From the NCBI GenBank assembly GCA_029844215.1, contig CM056728.1, forward strand, positions 2,356,001-2,420,000: a stretch of DNA of 64,000 nucleotides. Direction: 5' to 3'. Shown here one piece after another: positions 10,525 through 21,068 of this stretch. Within the stretch, counting starts at the first letter, position 1. Each line of letters opens with the position of its first letter. Under the pieces are notes generated by a model. That model saw nothing but the letters and a program-made list of their open reading frames with translations. It was not told the DNA's origin and did no database searches. Source of the stretch: Przewalskia tangutica (taxonomy: Eukaryota > Streptophyta > Magnoliopsida > Solanales > Solanaceae). The translations under genes were made by a program, and so were the position numbers.

Positions 10525-10807
10525 TGGTTCACTTCTATTTGGGAGTAAAACTGATGCAGCAGTACTTGATTATCCTTGTGGAGATCATTGGTTCAAAATA
10601 TGTGGTGCTACAATTGCCACTCATCGGATAGGACAAGAGTCCACCAACTTTTCAGGAGAGCAATCTGAATGCTTCATTCAAATATGTTTGTTGGATTATT
10701 CTGACCGGTTCTCTGAGCTTGAATTTAGTTCTTTCGGCAGCTTACACCAGAATATGCTTACTGGTTCTCTGAGCTTGAATTTAGTTCATTTTCTTACTGG
10801 ACCTTAG
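10525..10807 (+). pseudogene. Unrecognised gene, copy 3 fragment (94 open codons)
   Basis: A stop-free frame from TGTGGTTCACTTCTATTT to a TAG at 10805. It contains LDYPCGDHWFKICG, THRIGQES and LDYSDRFSELEF and looks like real coding sequence. Its first 18 bases equal the end of copies 1 and 2, where a MITE-like element is inserted, so this copy preserves the uninterrupted continuation. There is a short repeat of TTCTCTGAGCTTGAATTTAG within it. I do not recognise the family. Confidence 0.4.
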
Positions 10808-11075
10808 GCGCATACTCCAAGAATGATCCTGACCTGGAGAATCAAACTTTGTTATTAATTCACCTATGGTCCCACTGGGCGTGCTAAATTTGTTTCACTC
10901 CGAAGTGTCCACCGTCTATCGGCTGACGAAATAGGATGATAAATTGATTTCCTTAACTAAGAGATTTCGGCTGAAAGCGAAATTCTAACTTTCAGCAATG
11001 GGTTCCCAACTACTCCAGAAAGCGTTGAGATGGTGACTAAATGAACTAAGTGGTAAGAAGCATGACCACGACTAA

Positions 11076-11989
11076 GGGCCCGTTTGGTACAACTTATTAA
11101 AAAGAGCTTATAAGAGTAGAGCTTATAGGAGTAGAACTTTTATCAAAAAGTTGTTAGGTGTTTGGTTGTCAATCAAAAAAGCACTTTTGTACATTGGATT
11201 GTTTGGTTTACAATTTTAAAAGTGCTTTTGTTTTATTAAAATTACCAAAAAGGATAGATATAGGAATTAACTTTATAACAATAAAATTATAATAAACTGC
11301 AAACAATATACAAATTAGATTGTACATCTCACGATTCAAGCATATAAATAGTACATTCTTCTAAGCTTATAATGCTATTCAAATTAAATAATTCAAATAT
11401 TAACGATGCATGAGGAGTGTTGCTATATGATCACGTTCTCGGTCAATTTCACGTACATTGAATGAACTTGTATTTTGCTCTTCATTATTCTCTTCCCCGT
11501 GATACTCTTCATTACTCATCATCGACATTTGTTTCTTAATAAAAAAATATTTATTCTAAATCAACAATATCTATTATTATTATATAATACATCAAATCAC
11601 ATATAAAAAATAATGGTAAGAAAAGGGGGTATGTTACCAGCAAACAATGGTAAGAAAACAATGGTGGAAAGTCTTGAAGATGTTGCTGTGGGCGTGGCAA
11701 TTGGGTGTGGTAGGGTTTCTAAAGTATATATATATATATATACAAGGATATGTTGGAATTATTAAAAATCTATAAGGGTATTTATGGTATGACAAAAAAA
11801 TGCATAAGCCATTTTACCTCTTCTTCCAAAAGCCCAAATTTTGGGCTTTGGAAGAAGAGGTAAAATAGCTTATGCTTAGGCCAAAAGCTCTAGTGCTCTT
11901 TCAACCAAACACTCCAAAAAAAATTCACAAGTGCTTATTTTTTAAAATAAGCACTTATGGGCTTCCCATAAGCTCAACCAAATGGGCAC
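11076..11989. mobile_element. PIF/Harbinger-like MITE with TAA target duplication
   Basis: Termini GGGCCCGTTTGGT (11076) and, inverted, GTGCCCATTTGGT (ending 11989) are flanked by TAA at 11073-11075 and 11990-11992. That is the target preference and terminus style of Tourist/Harbinger elements. There is no transposase frame. It contains a TA microsatellite near 11727 and a 74-nt palindrome at 11802-11875. Confidence 0.65.
11802..11875. repeat. Near-perfect 74-nt palindrome
   Basis: The left arm GCATAAGCCATTTTACC... and the right arm ...GGTAAAATAGCTTATGC are complementary over about 36 bp, with one mismatch and one extra base. The centre is AAATTT. As RNA this would form a long hairpin. Confidence 0.85.
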
Positions 11990-12461
11990 TAAATTGCAAT
12001 AAAGGCGATAAAAGTAAGAATAGGAATATGTAAAAATCCGTTTTTTATTGATTGAGTGTGTCTTGTACATACAAAGAATGTTCCTATTTATAGTAAAAAA
12101 AGGGAAAAAAGCGTACAATCGTGCTCCCCATGTCAGTCATCAAGTAACCCACTAAGTTCAATGGCCGGCTATGGGGAGATAGTCTGATTTTCTCGCCATC
12201 TACTCCTCTTGCTTGGATAATGGCCCTTTCTTTCTACCGTTGTTGGTCAGCACGCTTTAGGGTCTAGAAACCCTTTGACTTGGTCGTTGAGGCGTCAGAT
12301 CCGAGTGGGTCCCACTGCACTCTAACTAACAACTTCGGCTAAGATGCCTTAGTAGCCGATGAAGTTCTTGTAGTCGAGGGCTATGAGTAAATTCGGCTCC
12401 AGAATAATTCGAATGTCACTGAATTTCGGCTAAACACTTAAATTATTTTTTAGTGTTAACA

Positions 12462-13990
12462 ACATGTGACCGATATGATCAGGTTTAACATGCCTTATGA
12501 GTTACTTTGCACTTAAACCTGGCAGGCATTTACTTCAATGTTTCTTTTTATTTGCATATTAGGGATCTATTTTTCCCGTAAACGTTCACCACTTTGATTA
12601 TATTTTCTCTTGAGTTAGAGGCATTCTGATGGATTGTTGATTATGCAGCTTGTGCGTGGTGCATTTAATAATAAATACAATGGTGGAGGTGGAGGTGCTG
12701 GGTTTTATTATGCATTTAATAATAGGGACAAGTGTGCTGTTATAAGGACCAGATTTCAGTGTAGTTCTGATAATCCATTTGCATTTTTGGAAAATTGCTA
12801 TGGTGATATTCTGGTTTGATTTTTTCTCTAGCTGTCTATTAAGCATTAGATTGTACTAATTCACGTCTACGTAAATTTGGTTCTTTAGCAAGACACAAAG
12901 TTGAGTAATTGCTCTCTCCCTTCATGAGAGAGGTCCTCTGGTGGACAGATATGACCCTCTGTTCTCTCTTCCACATATATCAAGAGATTCTTGGCTGCTT
13001 TTTTGTTAAACAGTGTTGTAGTCGGCATTTTGAGAGTTTGCACACATGATCGCCAAAACAATCTGAATTATTTCCCTCTTTGGCTTCGTTATCCCCTTTA
13101 CATGCATTTTAGTCCCATCCATAGAAAGCTGTTTGAGTCGTTTCCAGTTGAGGGAGTTTGTAGAAAGATAGTTACTACACAGTCAATCCTTCTACAAAGA
13201 CAATGTTTGTGAACATGTACTTTGTTCTGCAGTGAATTAAGCCTTACTCCCATGTCCATGTGGCAGGGTTTGACTGGCGATGGAGTTTAAGAAAGAAAGG
13301 GAGGCTTTAAAACTTATAGTGTAAAACAAGCCTTACAAATGTGTGGCTATAAATCATCTATTAAGGATTAAAGGAGAGTTTAAAGTAAAATTGACAACTT
13401 TCTTAGGACAGACTAGAAAGGAAAGCGGGCCACATAAATTGGGACAGAGAACATAATTAATAACATTATTGGAAATTAAAGAGTCAAAAATAGTTGATGT
13501 CGTTGTTCCCTGTCGAGTTTCCTTGAGCTTCAAATATGTACTCTCCCCAATACATCTTTAGCTCACCTTTATTAAAAAAATCAACTTCCCCTGTACATCC
13601 ATGTCCTTAGTGGAAAATGGAGATGTAGGAATGATGTTCGGTGAGATAGATGCTTTGATAGTTCTCTTTAATCTCTTAGATGTCCACTTTTATGGTCTTT
13701 TCAGATGCATCATGAATCTAAAAGCTTAAAGTCATTTTATGCTAAATATGACACAAAACTAGGTGAACCTACTAACCAGTTACTTTGTTATGCCCATTTC
13801 TTTTGCATTCTTAATTTCAATCCTTTAGTTCTAACCCTTTTCTTCCTTTGGCACTTATTGGAGATTAGATTTTAATGGGTGGAGAGGATGTCGAGGTTTT
13901 CTCCTTTTATCTCTCCTTCATTTGTTATTGTGGCTGCTTTTATTATGCACTTCCGCCATTTATTTCTCAACTGTTTTGGTCCCTTATTAT
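12462..13990. other. Intergenic; weak frame at 12634-12819, decayed Stowaway remnant
   Basis: A 61-codon frame (glycine-rich, FNNKYNGGGGG) at 12634-12819 may be an exon of the DnaJ-like gene that follows, but it lacks clear splice sites and I do not call it. At about 13275-13450 a decayed Stowaway-like sequence is seen (TTTAAGAAAGAAAGGGAGGC, AAATTGGGACAGAG). Nothing else is supported. Confidence 0.4.
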
Positions 13991-13994
13991 GTAG

Positions 13995-14578
13995 GTTCCG
14001 TTTGAAATATCCTTCATGGAGGCTGTTCAGGGATGCGCTAAGACTATAACATTCCAAACAGATTTGCCTTGCACTGCTTGTGGTATAATCACTTGTTTCT
14101 TTTACGATAAAGGATAGATTAATTTGTTTTTTGAAGGAGTTTGATTTATTTAACTGCCTAATCTCTCAGCAATTTCTTTTTCCTCTTTTAGGGGGGGGGG
14201 GGGGGATCTAAATAGCGATATGTCTACTGTTGTGCTATACATGAGCATGGAAGTGCCTATGGTTATTAACAAGATCAAATAAGTTTTTGCTAATAAGGAA
14301 CAAGATATTAAATATGTTACTGCTAGGTGTTGAGTGAGAGCTGGACAGGTGATATCTTTAATTCACTTGTAAAAGTTTGTTTATAGCCCGCTTTTACCTA
14401 TAAAATTTGGTCAAAGTAGTCTATACCTGCTAGCTCATGTTAGCGAGGCGGACTCCAGTCTATTTGGTACTTACTGTAGACCCTTATTTCCCCCTCCCTT
14501 GTTTCTCTTTTAGGTGGAAGTGGTGTGCCCCCTGGCACTAGACCCGAAACTTGTAACCGCTGCAATGGTTCTGGCTTG
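13995..14578 (+). pseudogene. GFA2-like mitochondrial DnaJ gene fragment (two exons)
   Basis: Exon 1 (13995-14082) encodes VPFEISFMEAVQGCAKTITF and the first zinc-finger CxxC (PCTACG). Exon 2 (14514-14578) encodes GSGVPPGTRPETCNRCNGSG. Both have AG acceptors and GT donors, and the split glycine codon joins in phase. The sequence is the start of the DnaJ cysteine-rich domain, of the bacterial-type mitochondrial DnaJ subgroup (Arabidopsis GFA2). The J domain, the rest of the zinc fingers and the C-terminal domains are absent. Introns are retained, so the fragment moved as DNA. A run of 15 G lies in the intron at 14191-14205. Confidence 0.7.
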
Positions 14579-15159
14579 GTGAGTACCTCTTGGCTTATTT
14601 TTATCCTTTACTTTCGGCGACATGTTTTGTTGTGTATAATGTTGGCTCCTTTCACATTTCATACGACTTGTCCTGCATGCGAATGAACAGGGAAAATTGT
14701 ATTGGTATGACATTCCGTGTCCAAAAAAAAACAAAGTTGTTAGTTATGAATGCATACAACTAATGTTGGTCTTTTCCTTTTCTTTTTTGGAAATGGTCAT
14801 TGTGCTTGGTTTGCCATAAGCTGTGCTATTTAGTTATCTTAAGGTATTACCATGTTCTATTTTTTTGAGAATCTATCACAGCTGCCTGCAACTTATAGTT
14901 TTTTGAGGAAATTAGAAACAATCTTTTCGACATTTTGTAAAGCTTGGTACATCAACCATAATTGGAACACCAGATTTGACAAGATCAACCCCATCGCTCT
15001 GTCCCTAAACCATATAGTATGAGTATTTTCTTGCCTTTACTTTTCCTTGTGAACGGAAGAATTATAACATATGGCTGCTTGGAGGCTTGACATATATTTT
15101 CAAACAGGAATGTCTCTTTATAAGACTTTGCATTTGTGCTCTAGGAAAGGAACACCGGC
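14579..15159. other. Junction into the second copy of the 1.3-kb repeat
   Basis: DnaJ-gene-side sequence ends near 14820, where RFL 3'-flank sequence (GCTATTTAGTTATCTTAAGG) starts. That sequence matches 9174 onward. No gene is seen. Confidence 0.5.
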
Positions 15160-16030
15160 TTAAAGAACTCATCTTAGTTGAAATCACAGTACAGGGAAGA
15201 TCGTCCAAGTCAATAAGTTGGGGACATATGACGGAAGAGGTAAACTTCAAAGCCTCTTCTCGTCATAAAAGAAATGTGCTTCCTGCAAAAGCTATTCTAG
15301 TAGCAAGATCTGAAGTCAAGTTTGTATATATCTGGTTGCAAAACAAGCTCATCACGGTCACACCAGAAGCTGAAGTTCTGAAAGCTATGCAGCCGATGAA
15401 AGGTGCTATTTTCTGCTGCATTTCTCAGACATTTAGCCTTTTCCAATGATTATTTGCTTCAAACAGAAGAGGATAAGCTAATATACGTTGCCACATGTTA
15501 AGAGTAATTTGTTGGGAAGGAGAAGTCCCGCATTGGTTGGGACAAGGATTGAACATGGAAGTCCACCAAGTGTTATATGTTAAGTAATTGACATATTGAA
15601 AGTTTGGCCCCACCGGCCAATTCCAAGTACAGGTAATTTTACAAGTATATATAAATATATTAAATGACTTGGACTTGTAATTCGCCGTTCGAGCCGAACC
15701 TTCAATTAAAAAGTTTTAGTTTTAGTTAGAACTTAATTCCTTGAAAGTGGCTTTTTCGATTGGCAGTACACGTTTTGGCTTTGTTGTATCCCTAAGAAAC
15801 TTGTTTGGATCCTGCTAAATAGTATACGTCCAATATTTCTTTAAGGACAATGGTTTTCCACACTTCAAAGTTTTCTTTCAATTTCATCTTTCTATTTTTC
15901 TGACATGATATGTCGCTTGCCAGATAATCGCATCAGACATATTCCTGTTGTTGATCAGGATCAGACTGTTATGACAGGGATGGTGTCCGTTGAAGATGTC
16001 CGTGCTGTTGCAACTGAGCATAGGAATGGA
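15160..16030 (+). pseudogene. CBSX3-like pseudogene, copy 2 (three exon cassettes)
   Basis: The second copy of the block at 9510-10383, offset about 5647. Exon pieces are 15160-15239 (ITVQGRSSKSISWGHMTEE, one codon altered relative to copy 1, GT donor), 15341-15402 (NKLITVTPEAEVLKAMQPMK, GT donor) and 15924-16030 (DNRIRHIPVVD, GMVSVEDVRAV, then GT). This copy is a little better preserved than copy 1 but still lacks the N-terminal exons and the C-terminal tail. It too is followed at once by RFL leader sequence (16030-16085). Confidence 0.75.
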
Positions 16031-16088
16031 GTAAGATTATATATTACTCCATTTTACTACTTTAACTCTAGGGCACACTCAAATAGAA
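16031..16088 (+). other. RFL leader fragment without a coding region
   Basis: Copy of the RFL A leader (AAGATTATATATTACTCC, CTCTAGGGCACAC, CAAATAGAACTG), here joined to the unrecognised gene at 16089 instead of RFL codons. Confidence 0.6.
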
Positions 16089-16139
16089 CTGGGTGTCTAA
16101 CGGTTGGAGAAGTTTGATGCTTCGTTCCATGTTTATGAA

Positions 16140-17673
16140 ATGGTCCAGTTGTGGAGGAAGAACGCGGACCTATAAGTGAACTTAATACTAAAATCATTTT
16201 CAGTGAGTGTTCTGTGTGTCTAACGGTTGGAGAAGGTGAGATACAAAAATATGACATTGAGGAAAATCTAAAAAGGGCTTGGATGAGGGGTTTGATAAAT
16301 GTCCTCAACAAGACACACCTGGATTTCTCAATGCACTTCAATCAGAGAGAAGGAATACTAAAGAGAGTTATGCGAAAATAACCTCTCAAGGCTCAAAGCA
16401 TGGGTTTCCATTGATTTTTGGGAAGAACATAATTTTTTTGTCTATGAGCAGAGGATTCTTGACTTTGGGTTTGAAGAGTAGTGGTAGCACCATAGATGAG
16501 CTTACCGCTATTTCGGAACCTAAGCAATACGAGGGACTCACCAATGGACTTCTTCTAGGTGGGGAACTAAAGCCTGCTGAAGCCAAAGAAATGTTTACTG
16601 ATGCGAAATGTGTTACCGAGGAGCATGAATGGAATGGGCTCCTTAAAATCGAGAATGGGAGAAGTAATTATGTCTGGTTGGAGGAGTGTGATTGGAACCA
16701 CACTGAACATCAATTAAAAGTACTATCTGCGAGCAAAAGTATATCAAAATGTTTAGAGGTCCTTCCTGCTAGGACATTTGCATGAACCATGGATCCTCCA
16801 GTAAACATCATTGTGGTAAATGAAGTCGAGCAATGTTTTTTCTATGATTCTATTGCAGTGATTGAGTTTTGGGATCCTGGAAAATCGTATGAACAGGTTA
16901 CTAAAATCATGGCGCCCCTAATTATTGATTGTTTTCTCAAAAGTTTACCAGTGAACCTTGCAAACACAGTTAATATTTCTCTTTTGGACCAAATTATTAG
17001 GTTGGTGTGATGAAGATGATGTTGGTTTTGGCCATCAGTCTATGTGTTTGACAAGTGATAACACCTTTGTGCTTGTTTTCAATGCTCAACTATCTCTGTT
17101 CATCCAAGTTACTGCAATAGCTATTGTGATTGCTCTCATTGCCTCATTGGGATACTACTTCAGTTTTGGTCGGCTGTGGTATCTATTCTACTGATTCTTA
17201 ATTTATCTTTTTTCCAGTGTCCTTGTCATCCTCCTAATGTTGTTCACTCCCTAAAATTTTGACCATCTTGTGGTTTTATCATGGGAACATGTTAACCATT
17301 TTTCCCAACTCCATAGTGTCTTAAGTTATAGCATGGTAGGACTTGTCAAATTGCTCTTCATTTTCAAAATAGTAAGATACTTGGTTGATGTCTTCGATGC
17401 GTGGCGAATTGTTGGACAAACAGAGCTTCTATTAATTAAACAGGTGGATAGACCTTTAACCTTTGAAGATGTTCATTATTTAGACTAGTCCATGGTGGTG
17501 TTACTCCTTCGACTACTGGTTGTTGTTGCTACTGACTACTCTAAGATAGAAGATGAGTTCTTGAGAAAGATAGTAAATTGAGGGCAGGTGGAATAATCTT
17601 TGTGACTCTTAGGATGCAATCTTATGGTGGCATTACTGATGTATCAGGTTGCAAGTGTGGTTCACTTCTATTA
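16140..17673 (+). pseudogene. Unrecognised decayed gene, copy 2 (longest)
   Basis: Frame 16151-16381 appears to pass by frameshift into frame 16279-17010. The latter is open for 244 codons apart from one stop at 16783-16785. It contains LKSSGSTIDELTAISEPKQY, NYVWLEECDWNHTEHQLKV, VEQCFFYDSIAVIEFWDPGK and IIDCFLKSLPVNLANTVN. Composition and length argue for former coding sequence. From 16934 on it is near-identical to copy 1 and ends at the MITE at 17674. The start region repeats a short word (GTGTCTAACGGTTGGAGAAG at about 16093 and 16217). I do not recognise the family. It lies just upstream of gene A and shares its orientation. Confidence 0.4.
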
Positions 17674-17901
17674 CACTGGACTGCATTGGACAAAAAAATA
17701 ATAAGTGGACGTTTTCAACCGGACTGGATTGTATAATTTTTAAAAATAATACACTTCAACTGCCATTTTTGAGACTCATCTAGTAGATGAGTTTCCCCTA
17801 GACTATACTAAAAAAAAAAATACAATCAATTATACATTAATACTCTAATACCGTCAATTATATATTAAGACAGTCCAGTCCATTACAATGCAATCCATTA
17901 C
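17674..17901. mobile_element. MITE-like element, right end deleted
   Basis: The sister of 742-1006, with the same left end (CACTGGACTG). The right terminal repeat and a few following bases, about 70 bp in all, are missing where the sequence jumps to TTTTATGTTCGATTAATTAG. Confidence 0.5.
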
Positions 17902-17947
17902 TTTTATGTTCGATTAATTAGTGGAGAATATTATTTGAAAAATATTC

Positions 17948-18050
17948 ATCCACTTCCCACACCATCCGAACCCCACCCTCACCCACCAACCCCTTACCCT
18001 CCTCCCCCTCCCACTACACCACAACCCCTGCTCCCACCCGCCTCCTACCC
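17948..18050. repeat. C-rich tract upstream of RFL gene A
   Basis: Same tract as 1085-1190, with two or three substitutions. It ends about 310 bp upstream of the gene A start. The minus strand could form a G-quadruplex because it has more than four closely spaced GGG runs. Confidence 0.6.
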
Positions 18051-18064
18051 CAAATTTTATTGCA

Positions 18065-18255
18065 TACTCTCTTCGTTCCAATTTATATGATATAGTTTGA
18101 CTGAATAAGTTGTTTAAGAAATAAAATAAGATTTTTAAATTTTGTGATTTAAAATAAGTCAAATATATTTTTGTGATTATAAATTGTTAATCGTAAAATA
18201 TAAAGTTAAAGTTAAATTATTATTAAAGTTAAATTATTGTTAAATAGGAGATTAT
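18065..18255. mobile_element. Decayed Stowaway-like remnant in gene A promoter region
   Basis: Same remnant as 1200-1375, here with the fuller word CTCTTCGTTCCAATTTATATG. It adds a short internal duplication of AAAGTTAAATTATT near 18215-18235. Confidence 0.4.
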
Positions 18256-18278
18256 GTCTCGTTAAGAAATGTAGTAAG

Positions 18279-18290
18279 ATTATATATTAC
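18279..18290 (+). promoter_or_regulatory. TATA-like box of RFL gene A
   Basis: The word ATTATATATTAC lies about 75 bp before the ATG and is conserved in all four copies of this leader (about 1390, 10390, 16036 and here). Position and sequence suit a plant TATA box, giving a leader of roughly 45 nt. No experimental support is visible. Confidence 0.3.
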
Positions 18291-18361
18291 TCCATTTTAC
18301 TACTTTTACTCTAGGGCACACCCAAATAGAACTGTGGAAACTTCACTGGCAGCCAACGAAG

Positions 18362-20095
18362 ATGACGAGAATTTATCCCTTTATCTCTTCTTCCCGTTTG
18401 GCAAGAGCTTATTCGTCATGCCATAGTAATAAACCCATTGGGTTAAATATCAAGATTGAGAATGTCAAGTGTTTAGATGATGCTGTGACTCTCTTCCGTC
18501 AAATGGTTAGAATGAACCCTCTTCCTTCTGTTATTGACTTCTCTAAATTATTTAAGACTACGCTCAATATGAAGCATTACTCTGGTGTCATTTCTCTTTT
18601 TAGAGAAATGCGGAAATTGGGTATCCCAATTAATGATTCCATCTTGAATATCGTGATTAACAATTATTGCCTGATGCATCGTGCTGATTTTGCATTTTCG
18701 GTGTTACCCATTTACTTGAAGAATGGCATTCCGTTTAATGTTATCACCTTTAACACCCTATTAAGGGGAATCTTTGCTGAAAATAAGGTCAAAGATGCAG
18801 TTGAATTGTTCAAAAAATTGGTGAGAGAGAATATTTGTGAGCCTAATGAAGTCACGTATGCAACCGTCATGAATGGCCTCAGCAAAAGGGGCCATACTCA
18901 GAAGACTTTAAGTTTGCTTCGGTTAATGGAACATGGTAACACTAAGCCCAACATATTTAACTACAACATCGTCATCGATGCCTTTTGTAAAGATAGAAAC
19001 TTAGATTCTGCTATCAGCATTTTGGACGAGATGAAGCAGAAAGGCATTCCTCCAAACGTAGTCACTTATAGTTCATTAATTGATGGTATGTGTAGGCTTG
19101 GTCAGTGGGAAAAGGTAAAGACTTTGTTCTCCGAGATGGTGAACCTTAATATTTATCCAGATGTGCTCACCTTCAACATAGTGATAGATGGACTATGCAA
19201 AGAAGGGAAAGTTGCAGATGCCGAGAAGGTAATGAGACACATGACCGAAAAAGGTGTAAAGCCTGATATGATCACCTATACTGTGATAATGGATGGATAT
19301 TGTTTGCGTGGTGAGCTGGATAGAGCGAGGAGAGTTTTTGATTTCATGATAGATAAGAATATTGAACATAACATTATTAGTTATAGCATACTAATAAACG
19401 GATACTGTAAGAAAAAGAAATTGACCGAGGCCATGCAATTGTTTCATGAAATTTCTCAAAAGGGATTAAAACCTAATGTTGTTACCTACAATACTCTCTT
19501 GCAAGGTCTGTTTGAAGTTGGAAGAATTGGCGATGCAAAAAAGTTCTTTGATGAGATGCTATCTGCGGGGCCCATACCAAATTTGTACACTCACAATACT
19601 TTGCTCAATGGTTATTTTAAGTATGGACTTGTTGAAGAAGCTATGTCGCTCTTTCATAAGTTGGAAAGTAAGATAGAATATACTAGTAACGCAATTTACA
19701 CTGTTGTCATTAACGGATTGTGCAAAAATGGTAAACTCGATGAAGCTCATGCTATTTTTGGGAAGCTTTCTTCAATTGGATTGCTTCCGGATGTGAGAAC
19801 ATATACTGTAATGATAAATGGATTTTGTTTTGAAGGATTGTTTCATGAAGCTAAAGATATTCTAAGAAAAATGGAAGACAACGGTTGTTTCCCAGACAAT
19901 GTCACTTACAATGTTATTGTGCAAGGTTTTCTCAGGCGTAGCAAAATTAGTGAAATGACAACTTTTATGAAGGAAATGACCGGAAGGGGCTTCTCATTTG
20001 ATGCAACTACAACTGAATTACTTGTAACGGCTATAAGCGAGAATCCTTCCGTCCTTGACATGATACCAGAGCTTCACGTGGAAAATAAGAAGTGA
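18362..20095 (+). CDS. RFL-type P-class PPR protein A, intact
   Basis: An intronless 577-residue gene. Residues 1-25 (MTRIYPFISSSRLARAYSS) are rich in R and S with no acid, as in mitochondrial presequences. A partial motif is followed by 14 tandem PPR motifs from V57 to D547, all 35 residues except one of 36 (127-162), and a 30-residue tail. The absence of E, DYW, PLS or SMR domains makes it P class. The sequence style (VVTYNTLLQGLF, INGYCKKKKLTEAMQLF) is that of the restorer-of-fertility-like clade, which includes petunia Rf-PPR592. Such proteins bind specific mitochondrial RNAs and promote their processing or block translation, and some restore male fertility. Residues 5 and 35 of the motifs read SN, NN, NN, AN, NN, SD, ND, TN, SN, NN, NS, TD, TD, ND. 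The start is the first ATG of the frame and is shared with pseudogene B. The target is unknown. Confidence 0.93.
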   Translation: MTRIYPFISSSRLARAYSSCHSNKPIGLNIKIENVKCLDDAVTLFRQMVRMNPLPSVIDFSKLFKTTLNMKHYSGVISLFREMRKLGIPINDSILNIVINNYCLMHRADFAFSVLPIYLKNGIPFNVITFNTLLRGIFAENKVKDAVELFKKLVRENICEPNEVTYATVMNGLSKRGHTQKTLSLLRLMEHGNTKPNIFNYNIVIDAFCKDRNLDSAISILDEMKQKGIPPNVVTYSSLIDGMCRLGQWEKVKTLFSEMVNLNIYPDVLTFNIVIDGLCKEGKVADAEKVMRHMTEKGVKPDMITYTVIMDGYCLRGELDRARRVFDFMIDKNIEHNIISYSILINGYCKKKKLTEAMQLFHEISQKGLKPNVVTYNTLLQGLFEVGRIGDAKKFFDEMLSAGPIPNLYTHNTLLNGYFKYGLVEEAMSLFHKLESKIEYTSNAIYTVVINGLCKNGKLDEAHAIFGKLSSIGLLPDVRTYTVMINGFCFEGLFHEAKDILRKMEDNGCFPDNVTYNVIVQGFLRRSKISEMTTFMKEMTGRGFSFDATTTELLVTAISENPSVLDMIPELHVENKK

Positions 20096-20990
20096 ATATT
20101 TCTTTCGCCTGGTTTATTCGGCTATGCTATCATACAGTTTCCTTTATATCCCTGCAAAAGAAATGGCATCTGATGCAATTGTAGAAGCGGAATAAGATGG
20201 CAATTGTTGGAATCATTGGAGAATGAGGTATCAACCACTTCTAAAAGATATCAGCTTCTTCTTGACAGGCTTTTAGAGTTGGTGATGTGACCTCCTTGCT
20301 TTTATGTACTACAACAACATACCCAATGTAATCTCACAAGTAGAGTCTAGGGATTTTCTTTTCTATATTAGTTTTTGAATTTTGAATATTTATTGTCTAT
20401 TAAATATTGAATTCTGTGGAAACTATAAGGTAGGAGTAACATATATCTAATTACTTCTCTCTTTAGTTTTTCACTGTAATCATGTTCTATCAAGAAAAAA
20501 TCTCGTCTCTAGAATCAATTTCATATCAGCTGTGATTTTTTGTTTCTCATTCATGATTGTAACAAAGTACACTTAAAGTGTATGAATTTCCAATATGATA
20601 TTTTCTTGTTGCATCGTCTTGCTTTGATTTGGCTGTGTGAATGAAGCATTATAAAATAAGGTTGCTTGGAGGCTTGACATAAATTTAAACCTGCAAGATT
20701 ACTGGTATTCAGAGTCAATGTCATTACTCCTTGAGTTTCAGCAGCGTCTCTTTATACGACATTCAGTATTGTTTGTTGTTTGCAGTACCTTCTTGGTACT
20801 TTATTAATGAAATTTATGTTACCGTATCAAAAGAAAACAAATTTTGAATATTCATTTTCTACTGTCTAGTATTTGCAAGATGATTTAATGGATGCCCGAT
20901 ACTAATAGTTGGTCATAGTTAGGTACTTGACTTGTGTGATTTACTACCAAATGACCCCCCCGGTCCCCTCTCTCATTAACTCTCTTGAAC
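20096..20990. other. 3' flank of RFL A, with TTG-tail SINE/RTE fragment
   Basis: Shared with 3184-3860 up to 20771, then unique. The SINE/RTE tail fragment lies at about 20308-20360. No gene. Confidence 0.55.
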
Positions 20991-20992
20991 CA

Positions 20993-21068
20993 GATTATTT
21001 CAGGAAAATCATAGTACAGGGAAGATCATCCAAGTCAATGAAAGCGGGGGACGCGTTATGACAGAGAG
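20993..21068 (+). pseudogene. CBSX3-like exon fragment (first CBS domain)
   Basis: Reads DYFRKIIVQGRSSKSMKAGD, then loses the frame by one base before the MTE end, and is followed by a GT donor. It is the same exon as piece 1 at 9510 and 15160, and is the best preserved version of that motif in the window. No further exons are recognisable downstream. Confidence 0.65.

Larger units (their letters stand above)
10850..12461 (-). mobile_element. Probable LTR sequence (minus), interrupted by a MITE
   Basis: Read on the minus strand it begins TGTTAACACT and could end in GAATTAATAACA. It carries a TATA-like word (CTATAAATAGG, near 12095) followed by a CAATCAATAAAAAAC-type poly(A) region, as in LTRs. 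The word GCACGCCCAGTGGGACC near its far end is common at retrotransposon LTR borders, so the true edge may lie nearer 10885. I find no matching 5-bp target duplication, and the boundaries are tentative. The element at 11076-11989 is nested in it. Confidence 0.35.
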
